Made by a program: the position numbers and the translations under genes. Positions 1 to 6,724 of a DNA stretch of 9,019 nucleotides are shown here, piece by piece (positions within the stretch are counted from its first letter, which is position 1; every line of letters starts with the position of its first letter). Source of the stretch: Lentisphaerota bacterium. Its GTDB lineage: Bacteria > Verrucomicrobiota > Kiritimatiellia > JAAZAB01. The stretch is from positions 1 to 9,019 of the forward strand of contig JACPGN010000127.1 of the NCBI GenBank assembly GCA_016182435.1. The letters run 5' to 3'. The notes under the pieces are model-generated. The model was not told where the DNA came from. It was given only the letters and a program-made list of their open reading frames with translations, and made no database searches.

Positions 1-2
1 CC

Positions 3-3000
3 GGTATTTTGCTCTGCGCCGCGGGAAGCTGTTGGGCGGCCAACATCGAATCCGGCCAGTGGTTCTCGACGGATATCTCCACCAATAACCTGCGCGACGT
101 TTACGAGTTTCAGGCGTATTCCAATGATACCGTGCTGGTGCGCGTGGCCAACGAGGACCCGTACATGCTCCACGTTCCCGATGTCCTCATCTATTACCAG
201 AACCGCTCGACTGATCCTTATTCCAACCAGTTCACCACGGCCCTGACGCAGCAGTTCTCCATCAGCAAATTTTCGCTGGCCATCACCAACTCCGGCTGGT
301 TCAATCTTTACTGCGACTTACCCTTAAGTCTTTACAATTATTCCAACCCAATCTCCTACAGCGTTTCCATTCTGCGCATGCCCGAGGCGCCGCTTTCTTA
401 TGCCGACTTGGATGTCGGGTTTGTGCAAAACGGCCAGTCTAAGGTTGGCATCATCAACGTGGGCGCCGACCTGGATGCCGCAACCTTTGCCGTAACCAAC
501 CGCAGCACGGTTCAGTTCCGCATGGGTCAGGATGACGTCTCCCTGGTTGCCGACATTCAGCTCTACGATCCCTCCGGCCATATCGTAACCAATGATTACC
601 CGCCGGAATACCGTTCCGAGGTGACGGCCACCTTGACTAACCCCGGGCTTTATACCGTGGTCTTAAACGATTTCTTCAACGGCAAGGGGCAATACGCCGT
701 TTCGGCAATTAACATAGGCGACAGCACGCTCTCGACCAATGATAGCGACCTGGGCATGATCATCAGCGGTGAAACCAAGGGCGGAACAATCAACGCGCCC
801 GGCGACCTGGATGCGGCTTTTTTCAACGCCGCCAGCGGGGACGTTGTGCAGATCACGATGCGCGAAGTGGAAACCGACGTCAATCCGGTCATTGAGCTTT
901 ACAATCCGGATGGCGCCCGTCTGAAAAAAACCAGCGACGTCTACCAGATAAGCGCCATTATCACCAACACCCTGGTAACCAACGGCCTCTTTACGATCAT
1001 CTGCAAGGACGCCGAGGACCGCAAAAATAATGTTCATTACACGCTGACCATGGAGTTCCTGGCGGGCAGTCCCAGTCTCTACAGCATTCCGGCTGTGCCC
1101 ACCGGCCTTTCGGCCACGGATGGCACTTATTCCAACCGCATTGAGGTCTCCTGGAATACCGTCAGCGGGGCCAACGGCTACGACCTCTGGCGCAGTTACG
1201 GCACGAATGCGTCCATTCAGCTCGTCACCAATCTGACCACCACCCTTTACCAGGATTATGACGTCACCGTGAACGAGGTCTATTATTACAAAGCCAAAGC
1301 CCGCAACGCTTATGGCGTCAGCACCAATTACAGCAGCACCGATTCCGGGTATGCCGGCACGAGCGTGGCCGTGCCCACGCGGCGCGCCTTGCTGGTCGGC
1401 ATTAACAACTATTCCCCGTCTTACGGGGCCACGCCGCTGAATGCCCCCACCAACGATGCCAACGGCATACGCAATATCTTTATGCTCGGAGACCCCTCCA
1501 ATCGGTGGAGTTCCACCAACTTGACCTTGCTGCTCGACAGCCAAGCCGCGAAAGTGATGATTCAAAACGAGTTGCATTCCCTGGCCAACGACAGCGCAGC
1601 AGGCGACCTGGTGGTCTACTTCCACTCCAGTCACGGCGGTCAATCATCCGGCGGGAATCCCGCCGACACTTTTATCAGCGCCTACGACGCCAATTATACC
1701 GACGCTGAACTGGCCGGCGACCTGGCTTTGTTCCGGGCAGATACCACGGTGATCGTCATCATTGACGCCTGCAACGCCGGTGGCGCGTATCAGTTGGACG
1801 GCGCTCCGGCCGAGTGGCTCTTTGCCGAACGGGTTATGGAGCATTACCATAATATCCAGCGCGAGCGTTTCCGGCGCCTGGGCTTGGCCGTGCCCAAAGC
1901 CTTCGGCCAGAATATCGCCTTCATGGCTTCCAGCGATTACGACGAACTCAGTTGGGAAATTGATTATTACGGCTTATATACCGGCTACCTGCTTGCGGGT
2001 TGCTCACTTTCCGCGGTGGATACCAGCGGCGACGGCCAATACAGCTTTCTGGAACTGCACACTTACGCGGCGACGCAGGCCGCGGCCGTGCAACCCAGCC
2101 AGAATGCTCAGACTTATAATTCAACCCTGCTGCAGAACACCATCGCGCGCGCCGCCGGCGCCGTCGGGCTGGTGGCGACCAATGTGTTCTACTGCGATTT
2201 TGATGGCGATGGCGCTTCCGATCTGGCGACCTTCAATCCCAACACCGGTTATTGGCGAATCGCCTCGCTCAAACGCTGGCTGGTGCTGGCCTGGGATAAC
2301 TTCGTTTGGGGCGGGCCGGGGTTCAAACCGATTGACGGCGATTACGACGGCGATAGCGCCTCGGATGGGGCCATTTACAATGAACAAACCGGCGAATGGC
2401 GTATCGGCTCGCTGAAAAAGGGCGCCGTAATTGTGCCATCGTTCTTTTTCGGCGGCTCCGGCAAAACCCCGGTCAGCGGCGACTATAACAACGACCGCGT
2501 TTCGGATGGCGCCCTCTATGAACAGCCGGATGGCTACTGGTATGTCATCACTTCCACCGGTACAACGCTCGTCTGGGGCGTCAGCTATTCCGGCACCGGA
2601 TTCACCCCGGTTTCCGGCGACTTCGACGCTGACCGCCGCGCCGACCTGGCTATGTATCACAAAAGTTCCGGTTACTGGTATATCGGCTCACTGACCAATA
2701 GCATTATTACCTGGGGCAAACAGTGGGGCGGCACAAACCTTGTCCCGGTTTCCGGCGACTTCGATAGCGACGGCTATTCCGATCTGGCCGTGTACCACCG
2801 TATCACCGGAACCTGGTATATCTATTCCCTGCACAGCGGGGCAACAATTGTCAGCGGTGTGCAACTGGGCGGCACCGGCTATACGCCGGTCTCCGGCGAC
2901 TTCAATGGCGATGGCTACTCCGATCTGGCCGTGTATCAGGAAGCCACCGGCTACTGGTTCTTCCGCACGGTCGCCGGAGAGTCCTACTCCCTGCTGATAC

Positions 3001-3044
3001 CGGTAGGCGGACCCGGTTACATCCCGGTCTTGCCGATGTGGTGA
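3..3044 (+). CDS. Secreted multidomain caspase-like (peptidase C14) protein with FG-GAP/VCBS-type repeats, 5'-partial
   Basis: The frame is open to the window edge. The first codons read as the end of a signal peptide (GILLCAAGSCWAA), so the true start is upstream; residues here count from the TTG at 9. Domains in order: beta-rich N-terminal part; two PPC-like beta domains (about 130-235 and 250-355); fibronectin type III (about 359-452); caspase-like fold (about 458-715). The caspase core has RRALLVGINNY at 458-468, probable catalytic His542 in FHSSHGGQ and Cys588 in IDACNAGG, then ASSDYDELS and GLYTGYLLAG as in bacterial C14 proteins. DTSGDGQYSFLE at 671-682 has EF-hand loop spacing. The C-terminus (729-1011) is six 46-49 residue repeats. 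Known family: Cys peptidases cutting after basic or acidic residues; substrate unknown here. Inference: exported, Ca2+-binding surface or secreted peptidase. No sorting signal or membrane anchor is visible at the C-terminus. Codon use resembles the downstream genes. Confidence 0.88.
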   Translation, partial: GILLCAAGSCWAANIESGQWFSTDISTNNLRDVYEFQAYSNDTVLVRVANEDPYMLHVPDVLIYYQNRSTDPYSNQFTTALTQQFSISKFSLAITNSGWFNLYCDLPLSLYNYSNPISYSVSILRMPEAPLSYADLDVGFVQNGQSKVGIINVGADLDAATFAVTNRSTVQFRMGQDDVSLVADIQLYDPSGHIVTNDYPPEYRSEVTATLTNPGLYTVVLNDFFNGKGQYAVSAINIGDSTLSTNDSDLGMIISGETKGGTINAPGDLDAAFFNAASGDVVQITMREVETDVNPVIELYNPDGARLKKTSDVYQISAIITNTLVTNGLFTIICKDAEDRKNNVHYTLTMEFLAGSPSLYSIPAVPTGLSATDGTYSNRIEVSWNTVSGANGYDLWRSYGTNASIQLVTNLTTTLYQDYDVTVNEVYYYKAKARNAYGVSTNYSSTDSGYAGTSVAVPTRRALLVGINNYSPSYGATPLNAPTNDANGIRNIFMLGDPSNRWSSTNLTLLLDSQAAKVMIQNELHSLANDSAAGDLVVYFHSSHGGQSSGGNPADTFISAYDANYTDAELAGDLALFRADTTVIVIIDACNAGGAYQLDGAPAEWLFAERVMEHYHNIQRERFRRLGLAVPKAFGQNIAFMASSDYDELSWEIDYYGLYTGYLLAGCSLSAVDTSGDGQYSFLELHTYAATQAAAVQPSQNAQTYNSTLLQNTIARAAGAVGLVATNVFYCDFDGDGASDLATFNPNTGYWRIASLKRWLVLAWDNFVWGGPGFKPIDGDYDGDSASDGAIYNEQTGEWRIGSLKKGAVIVPSFFFGGSGKTPVSGDYNNDRVSDGALYEQPDGYWYVITSTGTTLVWGVSYSGTGFTPVSGDFDADRRADLAMYHKSSGYWYIGSLTNSIITWGKQWGGTNLVPVSGDFDSDGYSDLAVYHRITGTWYIYSLHSGATIVSGVQLGGTGYTPVSGDFNGDGYSDLAVYQEATGYWFFRTVAGESYSLLIPVGGPGYIPVLPMW
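2193..3041 (+). repeat. Six tandem FG-GAP/VCBS-like protein repeats (about 141 bp each) inside the caspase-like gene
   Basis: Units begin near 2193, 2337, 2478, 2616, 2754 and 2895, giving lengths of 48, 47, 46, 46, 47 and 49 residues. Each starts with a D-x-[DN]-x-D type loop (GDFDGDG, GDYDGDS, GDYNNDR, GDFDADR, GDFDSDG, GDFNGDG), continues with SDLAVY-like and GYWYI-like segments, and ends in a GGxGxxPVS turn. The acidic loops are those that bind calcium in FG-GAP/VCBS blades. Six blades could close a propeller, but that is inference. The units have diverged at the DNA level, so this is an old array rather than a recent expansion. Confidence 0.8.
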
Positions 3045-3051
3045 AGCACCA

Positions 3052-3065
3052 CGCGCAAAGGCGCG
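3052..3065. other. GC-rich hairpin directly after the caspase-like gene stop
   Basis: CGCGC (3052-3056) and GCGCG (3061-3065) form a perfect 5-bp stem around the loop AAAG, 8 nt after the stop codon. No T-run follows, so a classical intrinsic terminator is not supported. It could protect the 3' end of the transcript. Confidence 0.45.
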
Positions 3066-3071
3066 GGGCAA

Positions 3072-3196
3072 CCTGCTGCGCCGAAGTAGCTCTGGCTACG
3101 CAGGTCGAGTCTTTGCGGAACCCTGCGAAGCCAAGGACGCCATTTATTCCTGTGGCAACCTCCGTCGCCAAGGCTATGGAGGTCAAGAGCCACAGG
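3072..3196. repeat. Pair of mosaic hairpins resembling a dispersed intergenic palindromic repeat
   Basis: The first hairpin (3072-3104) has outer arms CCTGC/GCAGG and inner arms GTAGC/GCTAC around TCTG, with an unpaired TGCGCCGAA on the left side only. The second (3149-3196) has outer arms CCTGTGGC/GCCACAGG and inner arms ACCTCC (3158-3163)/GGAGGT (3178-3183). Its core CCTCC-GTCGCCAA-GGCTAT-GGAGG has the same left-sided unpaired GYCGCCAA/GCGCCGAA block. The shared plan of two outer arms with a one-sided CGCCRA insert suggests one mosaic REP-like family. Only these two copies are seen in this window, so dispersal across the genome is inference. Confidence 0.5.
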
Positions 3197-3197
3197 A

Positions 3198-3213
3198 CTT
3201 CTTGGCGAAGAAG
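3198..3213. other. Hairpin just upstream of uppP, overlapping its ribosome-binding region
   Basis: CTTCTT (3198-3203) and AAGAAG (3208-3213) are perfect 6-bp arms around GGCG. The right arm runs into AAGAAGGG, the likely Shine-Dalgarno sequence for the ATG at 3220, so folding could partly hide it. The stem is A/T-rich and probably weak. Confidence 0.35.
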
Positions 3214-3219
3214 GGTGAA

Positions 3220-4035
3220 ATGATCCCCATGTCTTCCGACCTCAGCTTGTTTCAGGCTGTTGTTCTGGCTGTCATTCAAGGCGCCACTGAATTTCTGCCA
3301 GTCAGCAGTTCCGGGCACCTGGTGCTCATGCGCAAGCTGTTTGGCTGGTCCGACTTGGGCGGCCTGGCTTTCGACACCGTTCTGCACGCCGGCAGTCTGA
3401 CGGCCCTGCTGATTTATTTCTGGGGCACGTGGCGTGACATCGTCGCGGGGTATTTCAGTTTCCATAGCGCGGAGCGCTCCGCCGCGCGCCGGCTGCCCTG
3501 GCTGCTGATTGTCGCCACGCTGCCGGTTGTGCCAGCCGGAGCGCTGCTCAAGCCATTTCTGGAAAGCGAAGCCATGGCGCGCAACAGCATGGCTGTGGGC
3601 TTAAGCATGCTCGCCACCGCATTATTGTTCGGGCTGTGTGATTTGCGCTTCCGTCCTTCGGGCAAACCGATTGGATTCCGGGATGCCCTCCTGATCGGTC
3701 TCATGCAAATCGTGGCTTTATTGCCCGGCGCCTCCCGTTCCGGGTGGACCACCGCCGGCGGCATTCTGGCCGGCCAGGCGCGCGAGGCCGCCGTGCGTTT
3801 TGCCTTCCTGATGGCCGTGCCCGCTATCGCCGGCGCCATTGTGTTTCAAGCCCGGGACATCCTGGAGCTGGGAAGCGCTCAACTTGACGCGTTTCAAATA
3901 CTGATCGCCTTCGCCGTGAGTTTCCTGGTCAGCCTGCTGGCCATTCATTTCTGCCTGGTTTATTTCCGCCGGCATTCGCTGCGCTTCTTCAGCATCTACC
4001 TGGCGCTTGTTGGTCTTTTAGCCATCGTGCTGTAG
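3220..4035 (+). CDS. uppP: Undecaprenyl-diphosphatase UppP/BacA
   Basis: This integral membrane enzyme dephosphorylates undecaprenyl pyrophosphate to the carrier lipid used for peptidoglycan and other surface polymers; excess activity gives bacitracin tolerance. The sequence shows both family signatures: QGATEFLPVSSSGH at 20-33, containing the (E/Q)xxxE pair Q20/E24 and His33, and PGASRSGWT at 169-177 with Arg173. Multiple hydrophobic helices cover the 271 residues, the usual family length. The ATG at 3220 is chosen because AAGAAGGG lies just upstream with good spacing and the protein begins just before the first helix; an in-frame TTG at 3202 and an ATG at 3229 are alternatives. It is followed after 22 bp by trmB, so the two are probably co-transcribed. 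Confidence 0.96.
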   Translation: MIPMSSDLSLFQAVVLAVIQGATEFLPVSSSGHLVLMRKLFGWSDLGGLAFDTVLHAGSLTALLIYFWGTWRDIVAGYFSFHSAERSAARRLPWLLIVATLPVVPAGALLKPFLESEAMARNSMAVGLSMLATALLFGLCDLRFRPSGKPIGFRDALLIGLMQIVALLPGASRSGWTTAGGILAGQAREAAVRFAFLMAVPAIAGAIVFQARDILELGSAQLDAFQILIAFAVSFLVSLLAIHFCLVYFRRHSLRFFSIYLALVGLLAIVL

Positions 4036-4057
4036 TCCCGGCGGGAGCCGTGACGCC

Positions 4058-4750
4058 ATGAAACACGAAACGGAGATTTCATCCCCGATTTTGTCTGCGG
4101 ATTCGCCGATTCGCCACTTCGCCGACGCGCCGGTTCAGTGTCCATTGGGCCTGCGCCTTATTCCGACCGATTGGACTTCCCCGCTTGATTTGGCCGTGGC
4201 TTTTGGCCGCCGGCCGCAGCGGCTGGAAGTGGACCTGGGCTGTGGTAAAGGGCGTTTTCTACTGGCCCGGGCGGCCGCCCATCCGCAAATATCATTTCTC
4301 GGATTGGACCGGCAAAGACAGCGCTTGGCCAAGGTGGAGCGCAAAGCCGAGCGCTCCGGCTTAGCCAATATCCGCGTGCTCTATTCCGAGGCCGCTTATG
4401 CCGTTACCCACCTGCTGCCGGCCAACTCGGTTGCCGCCTATTACCTTTTTTTTCCTGATCCCTGGCCGAAACGCCGGCATCACCGGCGGCGCCTCTTTGC
4501 CTGCCCTGGTCCGGCCGGGAACACCGTATTCATCGCTGCGCTCGCCGCGACGATGCTACCTCGCGGCTGCATTCATCTGGCCACTGATCACCTGGATTAT
4601 TTTACGAGTATCCAGCGCCTCTTTCGCAGCGATCCGCGCTTTGTGGAAACAGAGCCATTTGTTCCCGCGCCGGAAGAACGCACGGATTTCGAGCTGATTT
4701 TCCTCCAGCAGCAAAAGCCCATCGGCCGCTGCTCATTCGCTAAAAGCTAA
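4058..4750 (+). CDS. trmB: tRNA (guanine-N7-)-methyltransferase TrmB
   Basis: This SAM-dependent enzyme makes m7G at position 46 of the variable loop of many tRNAs. The class I methyltransferase motif I, VDLGCGKGRFL, begins at residue 58 (Asp59, Gly61, Gly63, Gly65). It is followed by the acidic LGLDRQ segment of motif II and then the hallmark FFPDPWPK at 131-138 with a basic stretch RRHHRRRLF. ATDHLDY at about 175-181 corresponds to the conserved TD region that helps bind guanine. At 230 residues it is of normal length; the first 40 or so residues are less conserved. The start ATG has GGGAG (4043-4047) 10 nt upstream. It sits 22 bp after uppP. Identification is firm; the physiological link to uppP is only co-location. 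Confidence 0.95.
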   Translation: MKHETEISSPILSADSPIRHFADAPVQCPLGLRLIPTDWTSPLDLAVAFGRRPQRLEVDLGCGKGRFLLARAAAHPQISFLGLDRQRQRLAKVERKAERSGLANIRVLYSEAAYAVTHLLPANSVAAYYLFFPDPWPKRRHHRRRLFACPGPAGNTVFIAALAATMLPRGCIHLATDHLDYFTSIQRLFRSDPRFVETEPFVPAPEERTDFELIFLQQQKPIGRCSFAKS

Positions 4751-4899
4751 GATGGGTATAGCACCCTGCTTTTCCCCCCATTTTTTCCTCTTTTTCCGCC
4801 CCCGGCGGATCCGCACAGGCGGATTACCGCATTATGAGAATGCCGTTGACAAACCGTCCGGCATTTTCCATGCTGAGGGCCTTTTTTTTAAGGAGCACA
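4751..4899 (+). other. Leader between trmB and the phosphofructokinase gene: polypyrimidine tract and GC-rich palindromes
   Basis: A short GGGT/ACCC hairpin (4754-4766) is followed by a 35-nt run (4769-4803) that is pyrimidine except for A4780 and G4798; it might act as a weak terminator for the trmB transcript. Next come CCGCC-CCC-GGCGG (4796-4808) and the perfect palindrome GCGGATCCGC (4805-4814). Bases 4846-4899 hold a possible promoter and the ribosome site of the next gene. No gene is seen here. Confidence 0.5.
4846..4874 (+). promoter_or_regulatory. Possible promoter for the phosphofructokinase gene
   Basis: TTGACA at 4846-4851 is a perfect -35 match. With a 17-nt spacer the -10 would be CATGCT (4869-4874), a poor match that keeps only the A at position 2, the T at position 3 and the final T. 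The element lies 26-54 nt before the chosen start codon. The -35 alone could be chance. Confidence 0.35.
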
Positions 4900-4915
4900 A
4901 TGAGCCAGGCCCTCA
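4874..4915 (+). promoter_or_regulatory. 9-bp inverted repeat enclosing the ribosome-binding site and start codon of the phosphofructokinase gene
   Basis: TGAGGGCCT (4874-4882) and AGGCCCTCA (4907-4915) are perfect complements around a 24-nt loop. The loop contains a T7 run, the Shine-Dalgarno AAGGAG (4890-4895) and the ATG (4900-4902). In RNA the stem would be G/C-rich and stable, presenting or restricting the ribosome site. A transcript starting from the putative promoter just upstream would lack much of the left arm, so promoter choice could change this structure. Confidence 0.45.
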
Positions 4916-6147
4916 AAGGAAACATGTTGATTGCCCAGAGCGGCGGACCGACGGCGGTCATTAACCGCAGCCTGGTCGGCGCCATCCAGGAGGCCAAGCG
5001 GCACAAAGAAATTCAGGACATTTACGGGGCCCGGCACGGGATCAAAGGCCTGCTCGCTGAAAATATGATTAACCTGCGCCGGGAAAGCGCGGCGAACCTG
5101 GCAGCGGTCGCCGCGACGCCCTCCGCGGCGCTGGGCAGCGTGCGCAAGAAGCCTGCTCAAGAGGAATGCTGCCGGATATTCGATGTCCTGCAGAAATATA
5201 ATGTCCGCTATTTATTTTACATCGGCGGCAATGATTCGGCGGAAACCACGCAGATTATCGCGGACGAGGCCATCAAGCTCAACTATGAGTTCCGTTGCTT
5301 CCATATTCCCAAGACGATTGACAACGACCTGCTGGAGAACGACCATACTCCCGGTTTCGGCAGCGCCGCCAAGTTCGTTGCCTGCGCCGTCCTGGGTAGC
5401 AGCTTAGATAATTCCGCGCTGCCCGGCGTGACGATAGACGTCATCATGGGACGGCATGCCGGTTTCCTGGCGGCGGCTTCCGCCTTGGCACGGGTTCACC
5501 CGGATGACGGCCCGCATCTCATTTACCTGCCGGAGCGGCCCTTCGACATGGCGCAATACCTGTACGATGTCAAACGGGTCTATGACCGCCTGGGCCGTTG
5601 TGTGGTGGTCGTTTCGGAGGGCATCTCCGACACGGCGGGCACGGCCATTGCCACCAAATTTACCAGTGAAACCGATGCGCACGGCAACGTCCAGCTCAGC
5701 GGCACTGGCGCCCTGGGCGATTTGCTGGCTAATGAAATTAGAAGCAAGACGCCGATTACCCGGGTGCGCGCCGACACCTTCGGCTACTTGCAGCGCTCGT
5801 TCCCGGGCCTCGTTTCCGAGACCGATGAGCGCGAGGCGCGCGCCGTGGGCGTTCTGGCGGTGCGCTGGTCGGTCGGCTCGCCGTCGCGCAGCGCTATGGC
5901 GGAGCGCGGCAGGAGCAAGTCCGGCTCAGTGGCTATCCGGCGCAAGCCGGGCAGAAAATATGCCGTCTTTTTCGAGTGCGTACCGCTCGCCGCCGTGGCC
6001 AAAGCCACCCGCCACATGCCGGAAGCCTTCATCAACAAGGAGGGCAATGATGTGACTCAGGCTTTCCTTGACTACGTCCGGCCGATTGTCGGCCCCTTGC
6101 CGAAAGTCGCGCGGCTTAGAGGCGTGCGTGTGCCCCGCCTCGGCTGA
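4900..6147 (+). CDS. pfp: Pyrophosphate-type 6-phosphofructokinase
   Basis: The enzyme phosphorylates fructose 6-phosphate to fructose 1,6-bisphosphate in the cytoplasm; the PPi form is reversible and serves glycolysis and gluconeogenesis. From the ATG at 4900 (AAGGAG 4 nt upstream) the protein has 415 residues, usual for PPi-type enzymes. Motifs: QSGGPTAVIN at 13-22 (phosphate-binding loop), GGNDS at 109-113, PKTIDND at 137-143, MGRHAG at 183-188. In ATP-dependent enzymes the second and third motifs are GGDGS and GTIDND; the Asp after Asn111 and the Lys before TIDND point to pyrophosphate as phosphoryl donor. The donor call is an inference from these residues. In-frame ATGs at 4834 and 4870 lack a ribosome site and would add a non-homologous leader. 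The Mut7-C gene follows after 22 bp. Confidence 0.92.
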   Translation: MSQALKGNMLIAQSGGPTAVINRSLVGAIQEAKRHKEIQDIYGARHGIKGLLAENMINLRRESAANLAAVAATPSAALGSVRKKPAQEECCRIFDVLQKYNVRYLFYIGGNDSAETTQIIADEAIKLNYEFRCFHIPKTIDNDLLENDHTPGFGSAAKFVACAVLGSSLDNSALPGVTIDVIMGRHAGFLAAASALARVHPDDGPHLIYLPERPFDMAQYLYDVKRVYDRLGRCVVVVSEGISDTAGTAIATKFTSETDAHGNVQLSGTGALGDLLANEIRSKTPITRVRADTFGYLQRSFPGLVSETDEREARAVGVLAVRWSVGSPSRSAMAERGRSKSGSVAIRRKPGRKYAVFFECVPLAAVAKATRHMPEAFINKEGNDVTQAFLDYVRPIVGPLPKVARLRGVRVPRLG

Positions 6148-6169
6148 TAATAAGTAGAGACCACTCGCC

Positions 6170-6664
6170 ATGCCCGCCGAACCGGAAACCGTACGGTTCA
6201 TGATGGACCACATGGTGATCAAGCTGGGGAAATACCTGCGCATCCTGGGGTATGACGCCGTGTGGGACAAGCTCCTGCGCACCCACGCGCTCATTGCCCG
6301 CGCTAACGCCGAAGGGCGGGTGTTCATCACGCGCAACACGCATCTCAAGGACCAGTTTCCGCGGGCGCAGCGCGCCGTGCTCCTGACCGAGACCGAGCCT
6401 GTTCTTCAACTCTCTCGCCTGGTGGCCGAATTGAATCTGGACACGCGCTCGGGCCTGTTCTCGAAATGCATCCGTTGCAACGTGCGCCTGGAAATGGTGG
6501 CTGATCCCGCCGCAATCTGGGACCGGGTGCATCCCAACGTCTTTGCCCGGCATAAGCGGTTTTTCACCTGCCCGGTCTGCCGGACCGTCTTCTGGCGCGG
6601 CAGCCACGTCCGCAACACCTGCCGGAAATTGTTCGGGGAGGCGGCCCCGGCCGATATCATTTAA
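6170..6664 (+). CDS. Mut7-C RNase-domain protein with C-terminal zinc ribbon
   Basis: The 164-residue protein matches the Mut7-C family (PIN-like RNase fold, named after C. elegans MUT-7), a widespread bacterial protein usually annotated as a nuclease of unknown substrate. The N-terminal signature is RFMMDHMVIKLGKYLRILGYD at 9-29 with the conserved acidic Asp13. The next motif, normally LLTRD, is FITRN here (52-56), so a usual acidic residue is Asn56. The C-terminal half carries CxxC pairs at Cys100/Cys103 and Cys134/Cys137, the second inside CPVCRTVFWRGSH, a typical zinc ribbon. The start ATG lies 22 bp after the phosphofructokinase stop with only a weak purine-rich GTAGAGA upstream, so translation may depend on the upstream gene. 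The stop codon abuts an attC-like element. Confidence 0.9.
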   Translation: MPAEPETVRFMMDHMVIKLGKYLRILGYDAVWDKLLRTHALIARANAEGRVFITRNTHLKDQFPRAQRAVLLTETEPVLQLSRLVAELNLDTRSGLFSKCIRCNVRLEMVADPAAIWDRVHPNVFARHKRFFTCPVCRTVFWRGSHVRNTCRKLFGEAAPADII

Positions 6665-6724
6665 CGTCTTAGCCTGTGCGTTTGGCGTGACGACGCGACA
6701 ATATGCACAAGGCTTTGGTTGGGC
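6659..6724 (-). other. Integron attC-like site (or bidirectional terminator) between convergent genes
   Basis: Read on the - strand, the element begins GCCCAAC (6724-6718, fits RYYYAAC) and ends GTTAAAT (6665-6659, fits GTTRRRY). Between them lie L''-like AGCCTTGTGC (6714-6705) and L'-like GCACAGGCT (6679-6671), which pair over 9 bp with one extra base in the first arm, the asymmetry known for attC. Spacers are CAA and AAGAC; the 25-nt centre holds a small GCGT/ACGC hairpin. Length 66 bp is in the attC range. The first box overlaps the TAG of the - strand gene, as usual in cassettes, and the G|TT crossover point falls exactly after the Mut7-C stop codon. The R boxes pair imperfectly, as expected where the outer TTRRRY comes from the target. 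No integrase is seen; a terminator role is the alternative. Confidence 0.45.

Noticed and set aside
663..1643. 326-codon open frame on the - strand inside the caspase-like gene
   Set aside because: It is the antisense of a well-supported coding region; it is dominated by Gly, Val, Ala and Ile without domain motifs, as expected from codon structure of a GC-rich gene on the other strand.
1762..2415. 217-codon + strand frame inside the caspase-like gene
   Set aside because: It overlaps the caspase core and first repeats in another frame; rich in Pro, Arg, Thr and Ser with no recognisable domain.
3202..3219. TTG at 3202 as the uppP start
   Set aside because: It lies inside a hairpin and lacks an upstream ribosome site; the ATG at 3220 has AAGAAGGG upstream and fits family length.
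4834..4899. 22-codon N-terminal extension of the phosphofructokinase
   Set aside because: AAGGAG sits right before the ATG at 4900, and family similarity starts there; the extension has no ribosome site.
6671..6714. Simple rho-independent terminator for the Mut7-C gene
   Set aside because: Not fully excluded, but the stem is interrupted, its loop is 25 nt and no T-run follows on either strand, so it was not listed as a terminator.
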